DNA from: Halomonas sp. JB37
GTDB taxonomy: Bacteria > Pseudomonadota > Gammaproteobacteria > Pseudomonadales > Halomonadaceae
Reading direction: 5' to 3'
NCBI RefSeq assembly: GCF_002332255.1
Contig: NZ_NRGW01000001.1
Span: 2,976,001 to 3,040,000 of the forward strand
Length of the DNA: 64,000 nt
Position 1 is the first letter of the stretch; the number at the start of each line of letters is the position of its first letter. The translations under genes were made by a program, and so were the position numbers. A model generated the notes under the pieces. That model searched no databases and had not been told where the DNA came from. It saw only the letters and a program-made list of their open reading frames with translations. Shown here one piece after another: positions 44,110 through 52,236 of this stretch.

Positions 44110-45777
44110 ATGTACATCCAGTCAGCCCATGCTGATACTTTTGCGCGGGATAACCTGCCACCCATTGATTGCCAACCCGCGTTTTTGCTCGCAGGCTGCG
44201 ATTATCCTCAACGACTCAATGCAGGCGTGGAACTCTGCGACCGGCTGCTATCCCAAGGCTTTGGCGAACGCATTGCCTTAGCGGGCAACGGCCGTCGCCG
44301 CACCTATCGCGAGCTCACCGAGTGGACCAACCGCCTGGCGCACGTATTGGTGGAAGACTTAGGCGTCAAGCCCGGCCAGCGAGTGCTGATTCGCTCAGCG
44401 AATAACCCGGCCATGGTCGCCTGCTGGCTAGCCGCCACCAAGGCCGGTGCCGTAGTGGTTAACACGATGCCCATGCTGCGCACGAAAGAGCTGAGCCAGG
44501 TGATTGATAAGGCAGACATTAGCCTGGCCTTATGCGATACGCGCCTGCTCGACGAACTGCTAGAATGCCAGCAGCAGTGCCCGGTTCTGCAACGCATCGT
44601 GGGCTTTGATGGCACCGCCAATCATGATGCGGAACTTGACCGTTTAGCACTAGGCAAACCCGCCACGTTTGACGCGATAGATACCGCAGCCGACGACGTC
44701 GCGCTGCTAGGCTTTACTTCCGGCACCACCGGCCCACCTAAAGCCACCATGCATTTTCATCGCGACCTGCTGGCGGTTGCTGACGGCTACGCCAAAGAAG
44801 TCCTGCAGGTCACGCCAGAGGATGTCTTTGTCGGCTCCCCTCCGCTGGCCTTCACTTTCGGCCTGGGTGGGCTGGCAATATTCCCACTCCGCTTTGGCGC
44901 TACGGCCGTGTTACTTGAGCACGCCTCGCCGCCTAATATGATGGATATTATCCGCGAGTATCGGGCCACGGTGGTCTTTACAGCGCCAACGGCTTACCGG
45001 GCAATGCTCTCAGCACCCACTACCCAAGCGGACCTAAGCAGCCTGCGGGTGGCTATTTCGGCGGGCGAAACGCTGCCTGCACCGATTTATCATGACTGGA
45101 TAAAGCAAACGGGCACACCGATTCTTGATGGTATCGGCGCGACGGAAATGCTGCACATCTTCATCTCGAATCGGCTGGACGACCATCGCCCTAACTGCAC
45201 GGGCAAACCGGTAACTGGCTACGAGGCACGCATCGTGGATGATGCAATGCACGATGTACCCCGCGGCACGGTCGGCAAACTAGCGGTTCGCGGCCCGACC
45301 GGCTGCCGCTATTTAGCCGACCAGCGCCAGCGCAGGTATGTCACTGATGGTTGGAATATCACCGGCGATGCGTTTTATCAGGATGAAGATGGCTACTTCC
45401 ATTTCGCCGCTCGCAACGACGACATGATTATCTCGGCAGGCTATAACATTGCCGGCCCAGAGGTCGAAGCGGCATTGCTCGCCCATCCCGCGGTGAAAGA
45501 ATGTGCGGTGATCGGGGCACCTAACCAGGCCCGCGGCCAAATTGTCGAAGCTTTTGTGGTTTTAAACGATGGATTTCAGCAAGATGAAGCTTGTCAGCAA
45601 ATGCTACAAGACTTCGTGAAGCAGACCATTGCGCCGTATAAGTATCCTCGTTCCATACGTTTCATTGAAGCTCTGCCAAAAACAACAACGGGAAAGGTTC
45701 AGCGTTTTCGCTTGAGCCAAGAGCATTACCCCAGCGCTGACTCTCCTTGCACTAACACAAGCAACAAAACGATTTAA
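44110..45777 (+). CDS. Aryl-CoA ligase, probably 2-aminobenzoate-CoA ligase
   Basis: The 555-residue ANL-superfamily enzyme activates an aromatic acid as an adenylate and then makes the CoA thioester. Motifs: TSGTTGPPKATMHFHRD (phosphate loop), the aryl pocket region SPPLAFTFGLGG, DGIGATEMLHIF, TDGWNITGDAF, the hinge RNDDMIISAGYNIAGPEVE and the catalytic lysine in TTTGKVQR. It belongs with benzoate- and 2-aminobenzoate-CoA ligases by the look of these motifs; the operon points to the latter. The ATG at 44110 has a strong GGAGGT five bases ahead; the TTG two codons earlier is rejected. It feeds the fused monooxygenase/reductase. Confidence 0.9.
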   Translation: MYIQSAHADTFARDNLPPIDCQPAFLLAGCDYPQRLNAGVELCDRLLSQGFGERIALAGNGRRRTYRELTEWTNRLAHVLVEDLGVKPGQRVLIRSANNPAMVACWLAATKAGAVVVNTMPMLRTKELSQVIDKADISLALCDTRLLDELLECQQQCPVLQRIVGFDGTANHDAELDRLALGKPATFDAIDTAADDVALLGFTSGTTGPPKATMHFHRDLLAVADGYAKEVLQVTPEDVFVGSPPLAFTFGLGGLAIFPLRFGATAVLLEHASPPNMMDIIREYRATVVFTAPTAYRAMLSAPTTQADLSSLRVAISAGETLPAPIYHDWIKQTGTPILDGIGATEMLHIFISNRLDDHRPNCTGKPVTGYEARIVDDAMHDVPRGTVGKLAVRGPTGCRYLADQRQRRYVTDGWNITGDAFYQDEDGYFHFAARNDDMIISAGYNIAGPEVEAALLAHPAVKECAVIGAPNQARGQIVEAFVVLNDGFQQDEACQQMLQDFVKQTIAPYKYPRSIRFIEALPKTTTGKVQRFRLSQEHYPSADSPCTNTSNKTI

Positions 45778-45793
45778 TAATGAGGGAATTGCT

Positions 45794-46936
45794 ATGAAAC
45801 AGATAACTCGCTTGGGCCTTGGTTTACTGCTCTCTTCAAGCTTGGCGACAGCGCACGCTGATGACGTCAAAATTGGCATGATCACGACTCTGTCTGGGGG
45901 CGGCTCGCACTTAGGTGTGGATGTTCGCGATGGCTTTATGCTGGCGCTTGAACAGTCGGGCCGTGACGATGTTGAGGTCTTAATTCAGGACGATGCTAAT
46001 CGCCCGGACCTCGCGCGCAGCTTAGCCAATGAGTTTATGCAGCGTGATGAGGTCGACATTCTGACCGGCATCATCTGGTCTAATTTGGCAATGGCCGTGG
46101 TTCCCGCCGTCGTGCGCCAAGGCACTTTCTACCTTTCCCCCAACGCCGGCCCTTCCGATTTAGCGGGGCGCATGTGCCACGAGAACTACTTCAACGTCGC
46201 GTATCAGAATGACAACCTGCATGGCGCCATGGGCGCTTATATGCGCGAACAAGGCTATGAGCGGCCAATTATCATGGCGCCCAACTACCCGGCAGGCACC
46301 GATGCGTTAGCGGGCTTTAAACATCTTTATGAAGGCGAGGTTGTCGACGAGCTTTACACCCAAATGGGCCAAACCGACTACGCCGCTGAAATTGCCCAAA
46401 TTCGTGCCAGCGATGCCGACAGCCTGTTCTTCTTCTTACCCGGCGGAATGGGCATTTCGTTCATGAAGCAGTGGGAAGGCTCTGGAGTCGACATGCCGAT
46501 CTTTGGCGCGGCGTTCTCGTTTGATGAAATCCTAATCAAAGCGGTAGGCAGTGCGGCGATTGGTGCACGCAATACGTCACTGTGGGCGTACGACTTAGAA
46601 AATGACGCCAATGAGCGCTTTGTTGAAGGCTTCCGAGAAGCCTATGACCGCACGCCAACGCTCTACGCAGCTCAAGGGTATGACACGGCTAATTTAATCC
46701 TTAGCGCGCTTGAGGTCGCTCATCCTGATGATAAAGACGCCTTCCGCGAAGCGCTGCGCGCAGCAGACTTTGACAGCGTGCGCGGAGATTTCCGCTTTGG
46801 CCCTAACCAACATCCGATCCAAGACATTTACGTTCGCGAAGTCGTAGAAGGTGACGATGGCCAGCCCACCAATCGCTTGCTGGGTATCGCCATTGAAGAT
46901 ATTCAAGACGTCTATTTTGAAGAGTGCCAGATGTAA
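45794..46936 (+). CDS. Branched-chain-type ABC transporter substrate-binding protein
   Basis: A 380-residue periplasmic type I binding protein (LivJ/LivK-like fold). The signal peptide is MKQITRLGLGLLLSSSLATAHA and the mature start DDVKIGMITTLSGGGSHLGVDVRDGF is typical of this family. Later landmarks are DILTGIIWSNLAMAVVPAV, QNDNLHGAMGAYM and AQGYDTANLILSAL. In this operon it most likely binds 2-aminobenzoate or a related aromatic acid. It follows the CoA ligase by 16 bases and is followed by a hairpin that may raise its level over the membrane components. Confidence 0.9.
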   Translation: MKQITRLGLGLLLSSSLATAHADDVKIGMITTLSGGGSHLGVDVRDGFMLALEQSGRDDVEVLIQDDANRPDLARSLANEFMQRDEVDILTGIIWSNLAMAVVPAVVRQGTFYLSPNAGPSDLAGRMCHENYFNVAYQNDNLHGAMGAYMREQGYERPIIMAPNYPAGTDALAGFKHLYEGEVVDELYTQMGQTDYAAEIAQIRASDADSLFFFLPGGMGISFMKQWEGSGVDMPIFGAAFSFDEILIKAVGSAAIGARNTSLWAYDLENDANERFVEGFREAYDRTPTLYAAQGYDTANLILSALEVAHPDDKDAFREALRAADFDSVRGDFRFGPNQHPIQDIYVREVVEGDDGQPTNRLLGIAIEDIQDVYFEECQM

Positions 46937-46945
46937 TATCGCCGC

Positions 46946-46967
46946 GGCTGGGTGCTATCACCCAGCC
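46946..46967 (+). terminator. Hairpin after the binding-protein gene (attenuator-like)
   Basis: A perfect 9-bp stem GGCTGGGTG/CACCCAGCC with a CTAT loop starts 9 bases after the stop codon. The T-run is short (TTTACT), so it probably stabilises the upstream mRNA 3' end or terminates only partly before the permease genes. Confidence 0.6.
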
Positions 46968-46999
46968 TTTACTCTCTTCCTTCGCAAAGGTTAACTAAC

Positions 47000-47920
47000 G
47001 TGTCCGTGACACTGCTAATCGAGCAAATACTCAACGGCGTACAGCTTGGCACGATGCTGTTTCTGATGGCCAGCGGCCTCACTCTGGTATTCGGGGTAAT
47101 GGGGCTGATCAATCTTGCCCACGGTTCCTTTTACATGGTGGGCGCCTACGCCACTGCGGCGGTGACGGCATCAACGGGCTCATTTCTGATGGGGCTGGCA
47201 GCGGGCATGACGGCAGCAGCCTTGGTTGGCGCGCTGGTTGAACTGTTGGTCATACGCAGGCTTTATCATCGCCCTCACCTCGACCAGGTATTGGCAACGT
47301 TTGCGCTTATTTTGATTTTTTCGGAAGGGACACGTTGGATTTTTGGCTCGTCGCCCATGCGACTAAGCCCGCCATCTTGGCTAACCGGATTCGTCACCCT
47401 GCCGGGAGACACCCGCTACCCGCTTTATAGGCTGATGCTGATTGGCGTCGGCATTGTTATTTCAATCGCACTTTACTTTCTGATCTCTAAGACACGCTTA
47501 GGCATGCGCATTCGGGCTGGTGAAAGCGACCGCGAAATGATTGGTGCACTCGGCGTTAATATTTCAAAGCTGTATACCGTCGTGTTTGCCTTAGGCGCCG
47601 CGCTAGCAGGTTTAGCCGGAGCGCTGGTGGGCGCGCTGCAGTCGGTGCAGGTGGGCATGGGCGAGCCGGTGCTTATTCTGGCCTTTGTGGTCATCGTGAT
47701 TGGCGGTATCGGCTCGATAAAAGGCGCGCTACTCGGTGCGCTGCTAGTCGGGCTTGTGGATACGCTTGGGCGCGTCTATTTGCCGATTTTCTTTCGCGCG
47801 TTCATGCCTCCTTCTGAGGCCAGCGGAGTTGGCGCGGCGCTAGCGGCAATGCTGATCTATATCCTCATGGCCGTGATACTCGCCTTCAAGCCAAAAGGAC
47901 TGTTTGCCGCCCATGACTAA
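47000..47920 (+). CDS. ABC transporter permease, LivH type
   Basis: A 306-residue permease of the branched-chain amino-acid type, with around eight helices, the motif GLTLVFGVMGLINLAHGSFYMVGAY and the conserved cytoplasmic turn FGVGxS-like SKTRLGMRIRAGESDREMIGALGVN, ending AFKPKGLFA. The GTG at 47000 is chosen because AAAGG lies nine bases ahead and the family begins near LLIEQILNGVQLG. The longer frame would start inside the upstream hairpin. It pairs with the LivM-type permease and overlaps it by 8 bases. Confidence 0.9.
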   Translation: MSVTLLIEQILNGVQLGTMLFLMASGLTLVFGVMGLINLAHGSFYMVGAYATAAVTASTGSFLMGLAAGMTAAALVGALVELLVIRRLYHRPHLDQVLATFALILIFSEGTRWIFGSSPMRLSPPSWLTGFVTLPGDTRYPLYRLMLIGVGIVISIALYFLISKTRLGMRIRAGESDREMIGALGVNISKLYTVVFALGAALAGLAGALVGALQSVQVGMGEPVLILAFVVIVIGGIGSIKGALLGALLVGLVDTLGRVYLPIFFRAFMPPSEASGVGAALAAMLIYILMAVILAFKPKGLFAAHD

Positions 47921-49022
47921 TAACATTCCTACGTCAGCCGTATCGTCTAAACCTACGTCTAACAGCGCTCGTGCTTCTATGCCCAAGCACTCCCACTCAG
48001 GCGGCTCAGGCGCTGCGCCAGCTAATCAGGCAGACAGCCATTTTGGCCGCAAAGGGCTGGTGCAAATTGCGCTGCTTGGGCTGCTGTTGTTATTGCCCGT
48101 GGCGGCGTATTTTTTTGGCCACCTCTACTACGTTAATTTAGCCTCGCGCATCACCATTATTGCCATGGCGGCGGTCGGGCTTAATCTGGCGATTGGCTAT
48201 GGCGGCATGGTCAGCTTTGGCCATGCGGCGTATTTCGGCCTTGGGGGGTATGTGGCTGGCATCAGCGCTTATCATGCGTTTGATTTCACGCCGTTTATGA
48301 CCTGGCCGATAAGCATTCCGGGCAGCGACAGCTTATTAGTGGTGTGGCTAGCCGCTGCCCTGCTGTGCGCGCTGCTGGCACTGGCGATCGGCGCTATATC
48401 CCTGCGTACGACCGGGGTGTACTTCATTATGATCACCCTCGCCTTTGCTCAGATGATTTATTACTTTGCTAACTCCTGGCCAACTTACGGCGGTGAAGAC
48501 GGCCTGCCCATTTATATACGCAATAGCCTTCCTCTGGTCGATACCACCAATGCGTTGACCTATTTTCTGATCTGCTTTGGTGGCCTGGTCATGGCAATGG
48601 CAGTTACCTCGCGGCTGATGAAGTCGCGCTTTGGCGCGGCGCTCACCATGGCGCGCTTAAACGACGTGCGCCTAGCTACTGCAGGCGTCAGCCCCTACCC
48701 GGTTCGACTGGTGGCGTTTGTAATTTCTGCCGCAATTACCGGGCTGGCCGGCGCACTCTATGCCGATCTCAATGGCTTTGTTAGCCCGTCAGTGCTGAGC
48801 TGGCATTTCTCGGGAGAGCTAATGGTGATTGTCATTCTAGGCGGCGTAGGGCGCCTTTACGGCCCCTTGGCCGGGGCGATTCTGTTTGTGATGATGGAAA
48901 CCTTTCTGGGCGGTATCACGCAGTACTGGCAGCTTTTTCTAGGGCTAGTGCTACTGGGCGTCGTGCTATTTGCCAAGCACGGAATCATGGGCTGGCTGGC
49001 AGGGAGAGAGCGTAATGAGTGA
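47913..49022 (+). CDS. ABC transporter permease, LivM type
   Basis: The 369-residue product has a poorly conserved Ser/Pro-rich N-terminal tail of about 45 residues, then eight to nine helices with VGLNLAIGYGGMVSFGHAAYFGLGGYVAG (family motif), YFIMITLAFAQMIYYFANSW, GEDGLP and the cytoplasmic turn MKSRFGAALTMARLNDVRLATAGV, then GGVGRLYGPLAGA. The ATG at 47913 overlaps the LivH-type gene. Together with LivH it forms the import channel for the aromatic acid. Confidence 0.9.
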   Translation: MTNNIPTSAVSSKPTSNSARASMPKHSHSGGSGAAPANQADSHFGRKGLVQIALLGLLLLLPVAAYFFGHLYYVNLASRITIIAMAAVGLNLAIGYGGMVSFGHAAYFGLGGYVAGISAYHAFDFTPFMTWPISIPGSDSLLVVWLAAALLCALLALAIGAISLRTTGVYFIMITLAFAQMIYYFANSWPTYGGEDGLPIYIRNSLPLVDTTNALTYFLICFGGLVMAMAVTSRLMKSRFGAALTMARLNDVRLATAGVSPYPVRLVAFVISAAITGLAGALYADLNGFVSPSVLSWHFSGELMVIVILGGVGRLYGPLAGAILFVMMETFLGGITQYWQLFLGLVLLGVVLFAKHGIMGWLAGRERNE

Positions 49023-49767
49023 TAGCGTCCTTTCACTGCAAAATCTGCATAAACGCTTTGGCGCTCTGCAGGCGACGAACGATGTCTCGCTGGATCTTAA
49101 GCGTGGGGAAATTCATGCGCTGATTGGCCCTAACGGCGCGGGAAAATCAACGCTGATTGGGCAAATCGCCGGCAATATACGCCCGGACGAAGGTCACGTT
49201 TATTTGGCCGACACCGAGATTACCGGCATGAGCATTGCCCAGCGCGCTCGTTTAGGGTTAGGGCGTAGCTTTCAGGTATCTTCACTGGCTGAGCCGCTAT
49301 CAGTAATGCGTAACGTGATGATGGGCGTTCAAGCGCTACAAAGTCACAGCTTTCGTTTCTGGCGCCCGGTTGCCAGCGACCAGCGCCTGCTTGAACCCGC
49401 TTATGAGGCGCTGGAACGCATGCAGCTAAGCCACCGCGCTTGGACGCCGGTATTTGAGCTTTCTCACGGCGAGCGTCGCCAAGTAGAAGTAGCCTGCGCT
49501 CTGGCACTGAAGCCGCGCGCCCTGCTGTTAGACGAACCCATGGCGGGTTTGGGCCCAGAGGGCTCTGCCAAGCTCACTGAGCTGCTTGAAGCGCTGAAAC
49601 TTGAAGTCCCGATTCTGCTGATTGAACACGATATGGAAGCAGTGTTTCGCCTTGCTGATCGCATTTCAGTGCTGGTCTCCGGAAGCGTCATTGCCCATGG
49701 CGACAGCGAGGCGATTAAACAGGACCCACTCGTCCGTGAAGCGTACCTGGGAGATTCAGATGCTTAA
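49015..49767 (+). CDS. ABC transporter ATPase, LivG type
   Basis: A 250-residue ATPase with Walker A GPNGAGKST, the Q-loop region GLGRSFQVSSLAEPLSVMRNVMMG, the signature LSHGERRQVEVACAL and Walker B LLLDEPMAGLGPEGS, ending with the switch histidine LIEHDMEAVF. LivG proteins carry the extended mid-domain seen here. The ATG at 49015 has GGGAGAGAG upstream and overlaps livM by 8 bases. It energises uptake together with the LivF-type ATPase. Confidence 0.93.
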   Translation: MSDSVLSLQNLHKRFGALQATNDVSLDLKRGEIHALIGPNGAGKSTLIGQIAGNIRPDEGHVYLADTEITGMSIAQRARLGLGRSFQVSSLAEPLSVMRNVMMGVQALQSHSFRFWRPVASDQRLLEPAYEALERMQLSHRAWTPVFELSHGERRQVEVACALALKPRALLLDEPMAGLGPEGSAKLTELLEALKLEVPILLIEHDMEAVFRLADRISVLVSGSVIAHGDSEAIKQDPLVREAYLGDSDA

Positions 49768-50440
49768 GATTGCGAATATTGAAACCTTTTATGGCCCTTC
49801 CCAGGCGCTGTTTGGCGTTAATCTCGAAGTCAATGCGGGTGAGATGGTCGCATTGATGGGGCGCAATGGAATGGGAAAAACCACCACCATTCGCTCTATA
49901 TTCGGCCTCACGCCAGCCAGCCGCGGTACGATAGAGTTTGAATCTCAGAACCTGCGCCGCTTGCCTGCTTATCGAATTGCCAAAGCGGGTTTGGGCTTAG
50001 TACCGGAGGGGCGCCGCTGCTTTCCCAATCTTTCCGTACGCGAAAACCTGCTGGTCACCGCCCGCCCGGGCGAGTGGACATTAGAGCGGGTGGAAAGATT
50101 ATTTCCGCGCTTGGAAGAGCGCCGGACACAAATGGCCAAAACGCTGTCTGGCGGTGAACAGCAAATGCTGGCGATTGGCCGCACGCTGATGACTAACCCG
50201 CGCTTGCTGGTGTTGGATGAAGCCACAGAAGGCCTGGCTCCGGTGATTCGTCAGGAAATATGGCGGGCGATTCGTCTGCTCAAAGAGCAAGGCCAGGCAA
50301 CGCTGCTCGTGGATAAATCATTAAGCGAGATTCTCCCCATCGCTGACCGCTGCACCATTCTTGAAAAAGGCAGCACTGTCTGGGATGGCAAGCCGGCGGC
50401 ACTGGACAGCGCTGTTCGCGACCGTTATCTGGGCGTGTAG
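49760..50440 (+). CDS. ABC transporter ATPase, LivF type
   Basis: A 226-residue ATPase starting MLKIANIETFYGPSQALFGVNLEV, with Walker A GRNGMGKTT, GLGLVPEGRRCFPNLSVRENLL (LivF hallmark), signature LSGGEQQMLAIGR and Walker B LLVLDEATEGLAP. The residue after the D-helix is DKSLSEI, where most relatives have E or Q then H; the switch histidine seems replaced by Lys-Ser (LLVDKSL), a possible weakness in ATP turnover. The ATG at 49760 overlaps the previous stop by 8 bases and has GGGAG six bases ahead. Confidence 0.92.
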   Translation: MLKIANIETFYGPSQALFGVNLEVNAGEMVALMGRNGMGKTTTIRSIFGLTPASRGTIEFESQNLRRLPAYRIAKAGLGLVPEGRRCFPNLSVRENLLVTARPGEWTLERVERLFPRLEERRTQMAKTLSGGEQQMLAIGRTLMTNPRLLVLDEATEGLAPVIRQEIWRAIRLLKEQGQATLLVDKSLSEILPIADRCTILEKGSTVWDGKPAALDSAVRDRYLGV

Positions 50441-50487
50441 TTGAGATTTCTGACACGTCGTTGAGAATAAAAACAGGGGAAAGCGCC

Positions 50488-50895
50488 ATGACGTTTACAA
50501 GCCAGCGAAAAGTCCGCTTTCAGCACTGCGATCCGGCGGGGATCGTTTTTTACCCTCGCTATTTTGAGCTGATCAACTCGGTCGTCGAGGACTGGTTTGA
50601 GGAAATCGTGCAGCACGATTTTAATCAGTTGCATATTGAAAGCGGCACCGGAGTGCCCACCGCCGCTATCGACACACAGTTTCACGCGCCTAGCCGGCTC
50701 GGCGAGCTGCTTAACTTTGAATTAACCGTTCAGGCCATTGGGCGCAGTAGTCTGGACCTTAAAATTGTTGCTTACTGCGGCGAACAAAAACGCCTAACAA
50801 GTTGTTCTACTCTAGTATTTATGGATTTAACGAGCGGTAAGTCTATGCCATGGACCGACGCGATACGCCAGCACATTACCGTTGATAACCTATAA
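50488..50895 (+). CDS. Acyl-CoA thioesterase, 4-hydroxybenzoyl-CoA thioesterase family
   Basis: A 135-residue hot-dog-fold enzyme. The stretch VRFQHCDPAGIVFYPRYFEL (about residues 9-28) contains the Asp-Pro-Ala-Gly-Ile-Val active-site loop of the Pseudomonas-type 4-hydroxybenzoyl-CoA thioesterase. It would hydrolyse an aryl- or alicyclic-CoA, either to release the product or to rescue CoA from dead-end thioesters. If the operon instead handled salicylate, it would release gentisate from gentisyl-CoA; no gentisate dioxygenase gene is seen. The ATG at 50488 has GGGGA upstream. Confidence 0.88.
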   Translation: MTFTSQRKVRFQHCDPAGIVFYPRYFELINSVVEDWFEEIVQHDFNQLHIESGTGVPTAAIDTQFHAPSRLGELLNFELTVQAIGRSSLDLKIVAYCGEQKRLTSCSTLVFMDLTSGKSMPWTDAIRQHITVDNL

Positions 50896-50906
50896 GGATA
50901 GCCCTA

Positions 50907-51320
50907 ATGAGTGACGCCACCTTTCATCAGCTTCTTCATCCTTCTCACTGGAAGGCAGCCGTAGGCTATGCCAATGGCGTGCTTGCCTCCGGCCAGACTG
51001 TTTTTGTTGGCGGGCAGATTGGCTGGAATGCCGAGCATGTCTTTGAAAGCGACGACTTTGCTGTGCAGGTTAACCAAGCGCTGCAAAACATTGTGGCGGT
51101 ACTAAAAGAGGCGGGAGCAGGCCCTGAGCACTTGGTACGTTTAACCTGGTACGTCACTGACAAGAAGGAGTATTTAGCCCGCCTTAAAGACGTAGGCGCC
51201 GCCTATCGCGAAGTGCTCGGTAAGCATTTTCCAGCGATGACGATGGTGCAAGTGGCGGGGCTTGTCGAAGACCAGGCTAAAGTAGAGATCGAAGCAACCG
51301 CGGTGATACCTTCCGCCTAA
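50907..51320 (+). CDS. RidA-family protein, non-canonical
   Basis: The 137-residue trimer-type protein has the family blocks VGYANGVLASGQTVFVGGQIGWN, LVRLTWYVTDKKEYL, and FPAMTMVQVAGLVEDQAKVEIEATAVI. In canonical RidA the block near residue 105 reads A-R-S and its Arg binds the carboxylate of the imine substrate. Here it reads A-M-T, so ordinary 2-iminoacid deamination is unlikely. As the last gene of the aminobenzoate operon it may act on an enamine/imine CoA thioester, which has no free carboxylate. AAGGAT stands before the ATG. This role is inference. Confidence 0.88.
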   Translation: MSDATFHQLLHPSHWKAAVGYANGVLASGQTVFVGGQIGWNAEHVFESDDFAVQVNQALQNIVAVLKEAGAGPEHLVRLTWYVTDKKEYLARLKDVGAAYREVLGKHFPAMTMVQVAGLVEDQAKVEIEATAVIPSA

Positions 51321-51342
51321 CTTCCACCTCAGAGCCATAAAC

Positions 51343-51361
51343 AGCGCCCCCAGCGGGCGCT
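51343..51361. terminator. Hairpin between convergent genes
   Basis: A 7-bp stem AGCGCCC/GGGCGCT with a 5-base loop lies between the RidA-family gene and the convergent hydrolase gene, slightly before the latter's stop. Neither side has a strong T-run; it may serve as a shared terminator. Confidence 0.5.
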
Positions 51362-51364
51362 AGC

Positions 51365-52213
51365 TTAGTCGTGAAACGCTTTAATCCATTCAACAAAGCA
51401 TCCACCGTTAAGATAGTGCTCAAGAATCGTGAAGTGATCCACGCTGGGGACTAGCTGCTGGGTAACGTGCTGGCCGTGCTGACGCAAATGCTCGCTATAG
51501 TCGTTCATTTGGCTTTGAAATCCATCCAGCTCCAGCTCACCTGACACGAGATGCATAGGCGAAGGCACTCGACACGCTAGCCCTAACGGGCTGAATTCGT
51601 GCACATCACGACCCGTCAGCTGAAGCTTAGGCTGCAGCCACGACCACGGAAACGGCCGCAGGTCGTATAAACCGCTCACACACAGGGCGCCACGAATCAG
51701 TTCGTTCGGCAAGCCAAACGTGCCCTGCCAATCGGTCGACATCAGCATGGCACACAGGTGCCCGCCCGCTGAGTGCCCTGAAATACTCAGCTGATATGGA
51801 TCAACGCCCAGCTCGTTGGCATGACAAGAAACGTAGGCCACCGCCGCTTGACTCTGCCGCACCAGCTCGCTAAAGCGCACCTGAGGGCACAGCGCATAGT
51901 TAACCACCGCCACCGTGATACCGGATTTAACGAGATCATCGACGATAAAGCTAAATTCACGATGACTAAGCGAGCGCCAGTAGCCGCCGTGAAAGAACAC
52001 ATGTACGGGCGCTTTAGGGCTATCGGCATGGAAGATATCCATACGTTCAGCAAGCGAAGGGCCATAAGCAAGATCCAAGGTGACGCGATGGTTTTCCCGC
52101 GATGCCTCGCTACGCTTGCGCCAATCATTTACCAACACCATCGGGTCCCGACCCAGCATCGGGTCGTAGGCACGATCAATCTCTTCTTGGCTGGCAAAGT
52201 GTTTGTAAAGCAC
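51365..52213 (-). CDS. Alpha/beta hydrolase resembling kynurenine formamidase
   Basis: The 282-residue hydrolase has the oxyanion motif HGGYW (in VHVFFHGGYWRSLSHREF), the nucleophile elbow GHSAGGH and a late Asp and His (SVDHFTILEHYL). HGGXW and this layout are those of the arylformamidase (AFMID) group, which hydrolyses N-formylkynurenine; other esterases share them, so the substrate is not proven. Starting at the GTG at 52213 gives AAGGAG six bases ahead and the N-terminus MLYKHFASQEEIDRAYDPMLG, better than the longer frame. It converges on the anthranilate operon; kynurenine is a source of anthranilate. Confidence 0.8.
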   Translation of the reverse strand: MLYKHFASQEEIDRAYDPMLGRDPMVLVNDWRKRSEASRENHRVTLDLAYGPSLAERMDIFHADSPKAPVHVFFHGGYWRSLSHREFSFIVDDLVKSGITVAVVNYALCPQVRFSELVRQSQAAVAYVSCHANELGVDPYQLSISGHSAGGHLCAMLMSTDWQGTFGLPNELIRGALCVSGLYDLRPFPWSWLQPKLQLTGRDVHEFSPLGLACRVPSPMHLVSGELELDGFQSQMNDYSEHLRQHGQHVTQQLVPSVDHFTILEHYLNGGCFVEWIKAFHD

Positions 52214-52236
52214 GCCGCACTCCTTGTCACCTAGCC

